Assembly (NCBI GenBank): GCA_014238785.1
Contig: JABAAL010000015.1
Span: forward strand, 1-49,252
Direction of reading: 5' to 3'
Origin: Phycisphaerales bacterium
Lineage (GTDB): Bacteria > Planctomycetota > Phycisphaerae > Phycisphaerales > SM1A02
DNA length: 49,252 nucleotides
Shown: piece after piece, positions 24,642 through 33,600 of the stretch
Layout: each line of letters starts with the position of its first letter
How positions within the stretch are numbered: position 1 is the first letter of the stretch
Notes under the pieces: model-generated
Database searches by the model: none
Seen by the model: the letters and a program-made list of their open reading frames with translations, nothing else
Told to the model about the DNA's origin: nothing
Translations under genes and position numbers: made by a program

Positions 24642-25532
24642 ATGAGCGAATCAAAAAACGACATTGTCAGCAATCTACTTGAAGCTGGCATCCACTTCGG
24701 TCAACGCCGATCAAGTTGGAACCCAAAAATGAAACCGTATATCTGGGGAGTTCGAAACGGTCTTCATATTATTGACATTCGAGAAACTGTTAAAGGTTTA
24801 CTTCGAGCAAAGAAGTTTATTAAAGACACAGTTGCTGGTGGTAAGGACGTTGTGTTTGTTGGCACGAAACGACAAGCACAATCAGCTGTTCAAAAATATG
24901 CGGGTGAGGCTGGCATGCCATGGGTAACCGAACGATGGCTTGGTGGCACACTCACAAATTTCGCCACTATCCGTTCCCGCCTCAAGCGACTCAATGAACT
25001 CGAACGCCTTGTCGAGTCTGGTGAAATCGAAACCTATTCAAAGAAAATGACCTCGCAACTTATGCGAGAAAAAGCGAAAATTACCCGAAACCTTGATGGC
25101 ATTCGCAACATGAGTAAATTACCAGGCGCCATGGTCGTTATAGATGCAAACAATGAGACTAACGCGTTGAGTGAAGCGAAAGCACTTCGTATTCCAACCA
25201 TTGCTCTCGTTGACACGGACGGCGATCCACAACTAGTTGACGTCCCTATTCCGGGTAACGATGACTCGCTTCGCTCGATTGAAGTTGTAATTGCTGACCT
25301 TATGGAAGCAGTAAACGCTGGACTAGAAGGACGCCGTGCAAAAGCTGCCGCTGCTGAAAAGAAATCGGAAGATGAAGCACGCGCTGCAGCAAACCAAGAA
25401 GAAAACCGACAACGGTCAACCCGCACATCGTTTAAAGCCGATGAGGAAGCACCTGCACCAGAAGTTGATGGCGCTACAACAGCAGTAGCACAAGAAGAAA
25501 CGAAACCAGCGAACGACGCTGACAAATCATAA
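24642..25532 (+). CDS. rpsB: 30S ribosomal protein S2
   Basis: 296 aa. The start is ATG 24642, behind AAAGGA; a longer frame would add 17 residues. Family blocks are LLEAGIHFGQRRSSWNPKMK, YIWGVRNGLHIIDIRETV, PWVTERWLGGTLTNFATIRS and the conserved DANNETNALSEAKALRIPTI. The C-terminal about 60 residues are an Ala/Glu/Lys-rich tail beyond the usual S2 core, ending in acidic residues. tsf follows after 28 bp, the classical rpsB-tsf order. Confidence 0.97.
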   Translation: MSESKNDIVSNLLEAGIHFGQRRSSWNPKMKPYIWGVRNGLHIIDIRETVKGLLRAKKFIKDTVAGGKDVVFVGTKRQAQSAVQKYAGEAGMPWVTERWLGGTLTNFATIRSRLKRLNELERLVESGEIETYSKKMTSQLMREKAKITRNLDGIRNMSKLPGAMVVIDANNETNALSEAKALRIPTIALVDTDGDPQLVDVPIPGNDDSLRSIEVVIADLMEAVNAGLEGRRAKAAAAEKKSEDEARAAANQEENRQRSTRTSFKADEEAPAPEVDGATTAVAQEETKPANDADKS

Positions 25533-25560
25533 ACACTGTAAAACTATTGGAGAAACAACT

Positions 25561-26349
25561 ATGAGTTTTACCGCAAAAGACGTCATGGGCCTTCGTCAAA
25601 AGACTGGCCTTGGCATGATGGACTGTAAAAAAGCACTCACCGAAACAAACGGTGATCCTACCGCGGCTGAAGAGTGGTTGCGCGAAACAAAAAAAGGCAA
25701 GATGGACACCCGCACAGAGCGAACAACTGGTGAAGGTAAAATCTGCGTTGCTACAAAAGACTGTTGTGCAGTCATCATTGAAGTACGAACTGAGACTGAC
25801 TTCACTGCTCGCAATGAAAACTTCGTTGAATCAGTTGAAAAAATTGCTGCACTTGCGCTCGATCAAAACGATGGCGACGTAAGCGCTATCAATGGCATGT
25901 TGGCGTTAGTTGACGATTTACGAATCACAACAGGCGAAAACACAAACTTTGCTCGTGGTTTCAAGTACAGCGGTGGCAAGTATGGACAATACATCCACCA
26001 CGATGGCAAACGCGCTTGTCTTCTTCAATACGAAGGTGACATGGATGATGCAACGGTCAAAGGCATCTGCCAACATATCGTGTTCCACGATCCAATGGGT
26101 ATTTCAGCGGATGATGTTCCCGCTGAAAAAATTGCACAAATTCGTGAAGATGCAATTCAAGAAGCGAAAGATGCTGGCAAGAACGAAGAAATTGCTGAAA
26201 AAATGTCTGAAGGCAAAGTCCGAAAGCACTTGCAAGAAAATACACTACTAGCACAAAAGTACGTGCTCGATGAATCCAAAGCAATTCAGGAATTGCTCGC
26301 AGATGGAACAACCATCACTGCGTTTACGCGGTATACCTTGGGTAGCTAA
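25561..26349 (+). CDS. tsf: Translation elongation factor Ts
   Basis: 262 aa. EF-Ts exchanges GDP on EF-Tu. The N-terminal UBA-like domain holds VMGLRQKTGLGMMDCKKALT, and the core holds the conserved VRTETDFTARNENFVE block and a PMGISADDVP segment. GGAG lies 8 nt before ATG. It ends before a strong bidirectional terminator, closing the rpsB-tsf operon. Confidence 0.97.
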   Translation: MSFTAKDVMGLRQKTGLGMMDCKKALTETNGDPTAAEEWLRETKKGKMDTRTERTTGEGKICVATKDCCAVIIEVRTETDFTARNENFVESVEKIAALALDQNDGDVSAINGMLALVDDLRITTGENTNFARGFKYSGGKYGQYIHHDGKRACLLQYEGDMDDATVKGICQHIVFHDPMGISADDVPAEKIAQIREDAIQEAKDAGKNEEIAEKMSEGKVRKHLQENTLLAQKYVLDESKAIQELLADGTTITAFTRYTLGS

Positions 26350-26368
26350 AGCCATTCAAAAAATTCAT

Positions 26369-26401
26369 AAAAAGACCTCGCCAGCGGCGAGGTCTTTTTT
26401 A
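26369..26401. terminator. Bidirectional intrinsic terminator between tsf and ggt
   Basis: Perfect 9-bp stem GACCTCGCC/GGCGAGGTC (26374-26382 with 26386-26394), 3-nt loop, seven T on the right and five A on the left. It serves both convergent genes. Confidence 0.93.
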
Positions 26402-26433
26402 TTTCCAAGCGCCTTCCCGTTTCAAAGGGACAG

Positions 26434-28065
26434 TCACTTTATGCCGGATGGTTTTCCGCCCTTTCGGGGATCGCTCGCCGGTTTCATGAAGCCCTCTTCC
26501 ATTTGAAGCACTTGCACGACGCCGATATTTGACCGAGGATTCACTTCGTAACCAATTTTCTTAAAATGGAATTCCAGTTCATCATCACGATACGCTTCCT
26601 CAACATAGACCCTATCTGGTAGCCATTGGTGATGTACTCTTGCGCGTTGTAGAGCCTCAACTGGCTCATCGCCAAACCAAAGCAACGCAAGCAAGACTTG
26701 AACGACGCTTGAAATAATTCTTGGGCCACCAGAAGCGCCAAGGGCTAAAACGGGTACGCCATAACGTTCCACTATCGTTGGAGACATACTTGAGAGCGGG
26801 CGCTTTCCAGGTTCGGGCAAGTTTTTGTCCGATTGCTGTAGACCATAGACGTTGGCACCACTCGGCGAAGAAAAATCATCCATCTCATTGTTCAACATAA
26901 AACCTAACACTGGAGAATAGACGAGTGAACCAAAACTGGTGTTAATCGTTTCAGTTGCAGAAACCATCATGCCATCTTTATCTACAACACAGAGATGGCT
27001 TGTCCCATCGTCGTCTGGTGGTGGCGAAGTTGAGCCATACGAATATGTTTCTTGGGTTTCGCCAAGCACAATTCTCGATGCAAGATCATCTAGATACCTA
27101 GCATCAAGTAACTCATGAACAGGCACATCCACAAATGCAGCGTCCGCTAAATGTTCTGCGCGATCGGCAAATGCATGCTTCATCGATTCAACGAGCAACT
27201 GCGAAAATTCACTTGAAGCGCCGTATTGTTTTGCATCAAGACGAGAAAGTAATCCTAGAATCTGTGCAATCGCAACACCGCCACTACTTGGTGGTGGCAT
27301 TGATACAAGCGTATTGCCATCACCGATATCAATTTGCAGAGGCGTTTCCCACCTCGGTTCGTACGCATTCAAATCCTCGAGCGTCATGTGCCCATCCGTT
27401 ACACGAACAATGCGTCGTGCAATCTCGCCTTCGTAAAAACCAGCTGCACCCTCTTGAGCGATCAGCTGAAGCGGAAATTCCTGACCTGAGTTCAACTCTG
27501 CAAATTGAATAGTTATTGATTGCAACGCTTTTGCATATTTAGCATGGTCTTTTTTTGGCAATGTTCCGATTGCTCGAGTTGCTGATTTAACAGCATTCTC
27601 AAATGCTGAATCTATTTCGAGAGTGCTCTTTGCTAAGCGAATTGCTGGAGCAAGCACTTGTTGACGGCTTAGTGTTCCATACCGTCCATGCGCTGCAAGT
27701 AAGCCGGCAACCGTTCCTGGAACACCAACTGCAGTGCCACCAAAACGACTGCTGTTCGTTTTGAAAAAATCTGGAACAACCGATTGGGGGGCTGTTTCGC
27801 GATAGTTCAATGCAACGGGTTCCATCGTTGGCGAATCGATGAGCATAAATCCGCCACCGCCAATACCGCAAGAAAAAGGTCGAACAACACTCAGCGCAAA
27901 ACTTGTTGCAACTGCGGCATCGACCGCGTTACCGCCTTGTGCAAGAATTTCAACTCCAGCTTGAGATGCAAGATAATGATCAGCGGCAACGGCGCCACCT
28001 GTAAATGTTTGTTGCTTTACTGCACACCCACAAAGACAACTTAGTACTACAAGTAATTTCAGCAT
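26434..28065 (-). CDS. ggt: Gamma-glutamyltransferase (lipoprotein)
   Basis: 543 aa. The signal peptide MLKLLVVLSCLCGC ends in a lipobox Cys. The Ntn-hydrolase precursor has AVAADHYLASQAGVEILAQG, GGNAVDAAVATSFALSVV, GIGGGGFMLI and the autoprocessing site DDDGTSHLCVVDKDG, where the Thr becomes the catalytic N-terminal nucleophile of the small subunit. Later blocks are INTSFGSLVYSP, LNNEMDDF and SSMSPTIV. It cleaves gamma-glutamyl bonds such as in glutathione, outside the cytoplasm. It overlaps the upstream epimerase-like gene by 7 bp. Confidence 0.94.
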   Translation of the reverse strand: MLKLLVVLSCLCGCAVKQQTFTGGAVAADHYLASQAGVEILAQGGNAVDAAVATSFALSVVRPFSCGIGGGGFMLIDSPTMEPVALNYRETAPQSVVPDFFKTNSSRFGGTAVGVPGTVAGLLAAHGRYGTLSRQQVLAPAIRLAKSTLEIDSAFENAVKSATRAIGTLPKKDHAKYAKALQSITIQFAELNSGQEFPLQLIAQEGAAGFYEGEIARRIVRVTDGHMTLEDLNAYEPRWETPLQIDIGDGNTLVSMPPPSSGGVAIAQILGLLSRLDAKQYGASSEFSQLLVESMKHAFADRAEHLADAAFVDVPVHELLDARYLDDLASRIVLGETQETYSYGSTSPPPDDDGTSHLCVVDKDGMMVSATETINTSFGSLVYSPVLGFMLNNEMDDFSSPSGANVYGLQQSDKNLPEPGKRPLSSMSPTIVERYGVPVLALGASGGPRIISSVVQVLLALLWFGDEPVEALQRARVHHQWLPDRVYVEEAYRDDELEFHFKKIGYEVNPRSNIGVVQVLQMEEGFMKPASDPRKGGKPSGIK

Positions 28066-28871
28066 GCGCCAAGCGCCTGAAGCATTGTCTTTGCTTGCAA
28101 AATATCGTCTATTCGATTGTCACCACCTTCACGTTCAATCACAAGAGCAACATCTTCTGGAACAAGTGTTAAAAATGTTTCCCAATCAACATCGCCTTCG
28201 CCTGCTGCAACTTCGGTTCCCCATGTTCCGTGCACTGCAGTGTGCTTTGCATCTTTAATGTGCACTTGTTTCACCCAGGGCTGCAACGTTTTCATTGCTT
28301 CAATCGGATCGCCCTTCCCATACAAAATCATATTTGCAGGATCAAAATTAACACCTAATTGTGGCATCGATATTTCTTGCAGTACACTCACCACATTAGC
28401 TGCTCGTTCTTGACCGGTTTCAAGAGCAAGTGAAACGCCGCGGTCTACAAATTCCTCCGTCATTTCATGCAAATGGTCGAGCATCTTCGATCGCTCTCCA
28501 CATGATTCTTCGGGAATGAAACCCGCATGAAACGTCACCAGCGATACTTCCATCGCTGCGGCAACATCCCCAGCCCTTTTTGCATTATCAATCGTTGACG
28601 GCCACATTTCATCTTGTCGCAATCCACCTGTGAGAGCGATGGATTCAAGGGAGGTGTAGTCCTCACCAGATGCCTCAAGCATGCCGCTAATAACCCTAAT
28701 ATTCGCTTCTTCGAGCAACGCGGCACAATGTTTCCACCGCGAATCATGCACCAGTGGCAACAATGCAAGTTGGATATTCTGAATTTCACACGATTGACAC
28801 GCTGAGACCAAACCAAGAGGGTTTTCAGGCTTCAAACTCCAACTACATAATGCTAGGTGTCGACTGTTCAT
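28059..28871 (-). CDS. Sugar phosphate isomerase/epimerase-type TIM-barrel protein
   Basis: 270 aa from ATG 28871; 33 upstream codons are unlikely coding. The xylose-isomerase-like/AP-endonuclease-2 TIM barrel is visible: a mid block with VTFHAGFIPEE, the metal ligand segment LALETGQERA, then LGVNFDPANMILYGKGDP, VKQVHIKDAKH, and EVAAGEGDVDWETFL near the C terminus. These carry the Glu/Asp/His metal ligands of the family. Substrate is unknown; many relatives act on sugars, myo-inosose or hydroxypyruvate. The start has TATGCT 7 nt upstream and no Shine-Dalgarno. It is co-transcribed with ggt. Confidence 0.85.
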   Translation of the reverse strand: MNSRHLALCSWSLKPENPLGLVSACQSCEIQNIQLALLPLVHDSRWKHCAALLEEANIRVISGMLEASGEDYTSLESIALTGGLRQDEMWPSTIDNAKRAGDVAAAMEVSLVTFHAGFIPEESCGERSKMLDHLHEMTEEFVDRGVSLALETGQERAANVVSVLQEISMPQLGVNFDPANMILYGKGDPIEAMKTLQPWVKQVHIKDAKHTAVHGTWGTEVAAGEGDVDWETFLTLVPEDVALVIEREGGDNRIDDILQAKTMLQALGAC

Positions 28872-28913
28872 GCTCGATAGCATAGAATACACAGTCAATC
28901 TCGGCACAACACA

Positions 28914-29564
28914 ATGAGCATTACTTCGACCAAATCTCAACCACCAGCATCGCCCAACCAAACCGAGCAACCCCCGGTTGAACCACCAGATTCACAATTG
29001 CAGTCTGGGGAACAGTTAACGTTCTGGGAACGTACCGAAGCCTTTATCACTAGGCTCAGCACTAAAAATAATTTCTGGCACCGTGTCTGCTCACTCATTT
29101 GGCTTCCTTTTGCGTTTAGGAGCGGTATTTCAATGCGCCGCATTTCACAAGACCGTTTCACAGCGGTACTTCCATTCAAGCGATCAAATCGTAATTTCTA
29201 TAACGCAATGGCAGGCGCCTCCTTACTTGGAAACAGCGAAGTTGCAGCAGGAATGTTTCTATTCAAACATTGTGGAAGTGATTATGCCGTAGTTTGTAAA
29301 AACATGACATACAAATTTTTACGCCCATGTTACGGCCCTGCAATCTATAACGTTCGGGATGCAGAGCATGTTGGCACTGAACTCAGTGACCAGATGAGCA
29401 CTCGGCAAGAATTTAACATTGAGTTTATTATGGACATCACACAAACGCTCCATAAACGAGGACGCGAAGTTCGAGTTGGTCGATGTGAAATTACGTTCCA
29501 CTGCACCCCAAAATATATGATTAAGGAACGGGCAGCAAGAAGAAAAGCCCGCGACCAAAAGTGA
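28914..29564 (+). CDS. Hotdog-fold protein, DUF4442-like
   Basis: 216 aa. A disordered Pro/Gln-rich N terminus of about 35 residues precedes a predicted hotdog domain. The pattern IWLPFAFRSGISMRRISQDR, then LPFKRSNRNFYNAMAGASLL and a helix with GNSEVAAGMF, fits the DUF4442/thioesterase group. Two strands near the end (EFNIEFIMDITQTLHKRGR, VRVGRCEITFHCTP) fit the fold. A thioester substrate is likely but not identified. It overlaps the next gene by 4 bp (GTGA). No Shine-Dalgarno is evident; a TAGAAT hexamer lies about 25 bp upstream of the ATG. Confidence 0.65.
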   Translation: MSITSTKSQPPASPNQTEQPPVEPPDSQLQSGEQLTFWERTEAFITRLSTKNNFWHRVCSLIWLPFAFRSGISMRRISQDRFTAVLPFKRSNRNFYNAMAGASLLGNSEVAAGMFLFKHCGSDYAVVCKNMTYKFLRPCYGPAIYNVRDAEHVGTELSDQMSTRQEFNIEFIMDITQTLHKRGREVRVGRCEITFHCTPKYMIKERAARRKARDQK

Positions 29565-30658
29565 ATGCTTTAAAAACTATCGGGTGGGGACTCTATCTTT
29601 CATGCAGTTGGACTTGGTGTATTGGTATGTTCTTACCTGTCATTCTCATGCACCGATACGGCTGGCTTGGATTCGTCATTTTTTCTGTACCAAATGTCAT
29701 CGGCTGCGCTGCTTTTGGGTACGTAGTAAAAACTCCAGAGCGTTCAAGAGCGATAGTAGAAAAATACAAAACTGCAATTTCGCTTTTTGCAATTGTGACT
29801 ATTGCGTTTCACGCATTTTTCATTGCGATGATTGCAAACGTTTACATGAATGACTTTTACATTGGAATATCAATTTGGCTTCCATTTTGTATTCTCGCCG
29901 TTAGCGCATGCCTCGCATTCCTACCCACGAAAGTTTGGCCAATACTTGCAGGATTCTTGTGGGTGTTCTCGATTTTTACGGGCATTTCATTCCTTCCCTT
30001 CGAAGCAGTTTCGCAAGGAGAACACCCTTGGCAAGATGCTGTTTGGCTACTTCCAATTACAACATTCGGATTCTTCTTGTGCCCCTACCTTGATCCAACA
30101 TTTCATCGAGCACTTCAATGTTCGCCAAGCAAGCATGCGTTTGGTGTCTTTGGTGTTACTTTTGCGATGATGATTGGCGTCACATGTCTTTACCAAGACA
30201 ATATCCTCACGACAATTTCAGTTTTGCTTGGAATACACCTTCTCCTCCAATCCATTTTCACAATTAGTGTGCATATAAAAGAAGGCATTCGAATTGAACT
30301 TGGGAAGCAAAAAACAACCTTCGTTGTATGCACATCAATCGCATGTTGCATCGCAGTCATAGTTGCACACAGATTTGGAAGTGGCTCACCTTCTGAGAAT
30401 TGGTACCCAGAAGCTCAAAATGATTACTTACGATTCTTCGTGTTTTACGGATTAGTCTTTCCCGGACTCGTCGCCACATTTATGCTTACGGGGAAACCAT
30501 TCACTCCTACTCGAGTCGCCCTCTTTGTGCTTGTTGCCTTACTTTCTATGCCACTTCTTGAATTCGGATATATCGGTGACCAAGCATGGCTTTCGATATT
30601 ACCCGTCGTTGTGCTTCTCACTTGGGCGTTTTCAGACAGACCAAAATCCATTCCGTAA
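29561..30658 (+). CDS. Polytopic membrane protein of unknown function
   Basis: 365 aa with about ten hydrophobic segments spread over the whole length (for example CIGMFLPVILMHRYGWLGFV, WLPFCILAVSACLAFLPTKV, VALFVLVALLSMPLLEFGYI). The start is a GTG that overlaps the TGA of the hotdog gene, so it is translationally coupled. I do not recognise a family. The layout resembles transporters or integral enzymes, but no signature residues were found. An ATG start is not available nearby. Confidence 0.75.
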   Translation: MNALKTIGWGLYLSCSWTWCIGMFLPVILMHRYGWLGFVIFSVPNVIGCAAFGYVVKTPERSRAIVEKYKTAISLFAIVTIAFHAFFIAMIANVYMNDFYIGISIWLPFCILAVSACLAFLPTKVWPILAGFLWVFSIFTGISFLPFEAVSQGEHPWQDAVWLLPITTFGFFLCPYLDPTFHRALQCSPSKHAFGVFGVTFAMMIGVTCLYQDNILTTISVLLGIHLLLQSIFTISVHIKEGIRIELGKQKTTFVVCTSIACCIAVIVAHRFGSGSPSENWYPEAQNDYLRFFVFYGLVFPGLVATFMLTGKPFTPTRVALFVLVALLSMPLLEFGYIGDQAWLSILPVVVLLTWAFSDRPKSIP

Positions 30659-30680
30659 ACGACCCCGCGGGTCGTTTACG
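30654..30680. terminator. 12-bp inverted repeat between convergent genes
   Basis: CGTAAACGACCC (30654-30665) pairs perfectly with GGGTCGTTTACG (30669-30680). It overlaps the membrane-protein stop codon and lies just after the secA stop. There is no T-run, so it may be a 3'-end hairpin rather than a full intrinsic terminator. Confidence 0.5.
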
Positions 30681-30688
30681 GTCGTTGC

Positions 30689-33600
30689 TTATTTCTTACC
30701 GCAGCACTTCTTATACTTTTTGCCGCTACCGCAGGGGCAAGGTTCGTTTCTGCCAACAGTCATCGTTCCACCACCCGAAGATTTCGCAGCCGCTGATGCT
30801 GCTCGAACGGATTGTTCGGCTGGCTCTGATCGCGCTGGGGCGGCCTGTTTTCGAGGTTGTTCTTTAGATTGTTGCTTCGCCTGTTGCTGCTGCTGTTCTT
30901 GCTGTGCTTGCGGTGGCACACTTACCTGCATTCTCGCCTTAAAGACCAAGTCACTTACACGATCTTGGATATGCTCAAACATTTCTTCAAACAATTGAGC
31001 ACCCTCTCGTTTGTATTCAATACGAGGGTCGAGTTGGCTAAATGACCTAAAGCCAATTGATTCTTTTGCCTGGTCCATTTGATACAAATGATCTTTCCAA
31101 ACCCCATCAAATATCTGCAAGAGAACATTTCGTTCAAGTTGTGCCAACTCAGCGCGTTGGACTTGCTTTATTTTTTCGGTTGCAACTGCCATTGGATCTT
31201 CTGACGAACGTTCCTTCTCTTGATCAGATAACGCAAAGTTCCAGTTTTCTCGTAACCATGCATCAACGTCCCCATCACTTTCCTCAACAATTCGTTGAGC
31301 TCGACGTTCATATCGATCATCATCCCATCTGTCTGCTTCTTCTAAAAGAAACTTTTTTAGATCCTCTGGATTTGGTGATGGCAACGTCTGAGGAGTCCAA
31401 TCCAGTTCATATTTTAGTTTTACCCAGTTACAAAAACCTTCAATAGCTTTTGCAGGATCTTGTTGCATGCGGACAGTGGTCATGTCAATCATAAATTCTA
31501 TTGGGTACTCACGCTCACGTTTGGAATACACTTCCATTGCCCTATCCATAACAAGATCAACCGATTCAGCTGATTCAAGATCATCAAAATCTTGAGACTC
31601 GCAAGGAATTTCAAATTTTGCTTTCGCCCAGGTCGCCAATTCTTCTTGCGCATGATTGGGAACTAGGTATGGATCTAGCGGAGACAAATCAATCGAATGG
31701 ATTTTGTCTGCTGCAGATTTTTCAATTCGCTCAATAATTTCTTCACGTGACAATTCTGTCGCTTCCGCTATTGCCAAATCAGAATTCCATACTTCAGTAG
31801 CCCAATGCACCGCACCTTGGTAATCCCAAGTCGATTCATCTCGCTCAGCAACCTTACCTTCACCAAGATCAATCGTGTCTGGTAGATACTCACCAATAGT
31901 GACACGTATAAGTTCAACAGATTCTTCTAGCGAATCGCGAATAATCAATTTATGGAGATCTTCACGATCTTTACCGACAATTCGATCCGGCTCAACGCCA
32001 ATATTCAAATTCTCTCTGATCCATTCCGTCATACAACTTGCTGAATATGTTGGGTCAAGATAGCTATACACTGATTCACTCACAGCTTTTTCAATGTATT
32101 CAAAAATGAGTTCACGAATTTCTCTACCCTCGAGGACTTGTTGACGCAAATCATAAAAAACATGCCGCTGATGGTCCATTACTTCGTCATACTCAAGAAT
32201 ATTTTTCCTGACAAGGAAGTTACGCTCTTCAACTTTTCGCTGTGCCTTAGTTAGTGCTTTTGTAAGCATGTTATGCTCAATCGCAACACCTTCCTTCATG
32301 CCCATCTTGCTTAACAACTGGAGCGTTCTTGGACCAGCAAACATTTTCATCAAGTCATCTTCCAAACTCAAGAAGAATCTTGTTGAACCATTGTCTCCTT
32401 GGCGACCACTCCGACCCCGCAACTGATTATCAATCCGACGCGCTTCATGCCTTTCTGTTGCAATCACGTGAAGGCCACCCATATCTTCGACCCCCTCAAA
32501 GTATCGTAATTTGTGCAACAAACATGCACCACTTCGGTCAAGCTCAACAATGAGTTTATCTTCTTTCATTGTCGATGCTTTCTCGCCATCGACCCACCAA
32601 CAACACGTCGCCCACCAATGCTCAAGTAATTTACGCCGAATATCTATATCACTCATCGCTTCAACGTCTGCTTTACGAAGCCCAAGTTCTTTTGGTGCAA
32701 TATGTCGATATATTTTCGTTTTAACTTCTTCAATGTCCATCTCTGCAGTGACATCTCGAGGGCAAAGATCGGTTCGCTTCCAGTGTTCCATTAACTCGGC
32801 AGGCGTAAAGTGTGCCAATTTTATGTCCGTACCCCGACCAGCCATATTGGTCGCAACGGTTACGGAACCAAGTTCACCCGCAAACTTTACGATTTCTGAT
32901 TCTCGTTCGTGCTGCTCTGCATTGAGTACTTCGTGAGAGATCTTGTACCGATTATTAAGAATGCCGCTTAATTCTTTCGACTTTTCAACACTCGTTGTTC
33001 CTGCAAGTGTTGGGCGACCCACGCGGTACATCGAATAAATTTCTTCAACGGCTGCGTTAACTTTATCTTTTGCTGTCGTGAACACTAAGTCGTTATGGTC
33101 ATCGCGAATTACTGGAACATTCGTTGGGATCACCAGCACGTCGAGACCGTAGATTTCATAGAATTCTGTTGCTTCGGTATCTGCGGTGCCAGTCATACCA
33201 GCAAGTTTGTCGTACAACTTATAGAAGTTCTGGATCGTAATAGTCGCCATTGTTTGCGTTTCTTGTTTTATCTCTACGCCTTCTTTTGCCTCAATAGCTT
33301 GGTGCAATCCATCGGACCATTGGCGCCCAACCATTTTTCGACCAGTGTTTTGATCAATAATCACAATGGTCATGACGCCTTTATCATCGGGTGCAACCAT
33401 ATAGTCGCGATCACGTTGGTACACGGTGTGCCCTCGAATAGATTGTTCTAACAGGTGAGGCACATCCATATTTTTCCCTACATAGAACGAGCCGATGTTT
33501 GCTTCTTTCTGTGCTTCAGCAACACCTTCATGTGTTAATGTAGCTCGCTTTTTATCAAGTTCAATTTCGTAAAACTGCGTGAATTGACCCCGACTACTCT

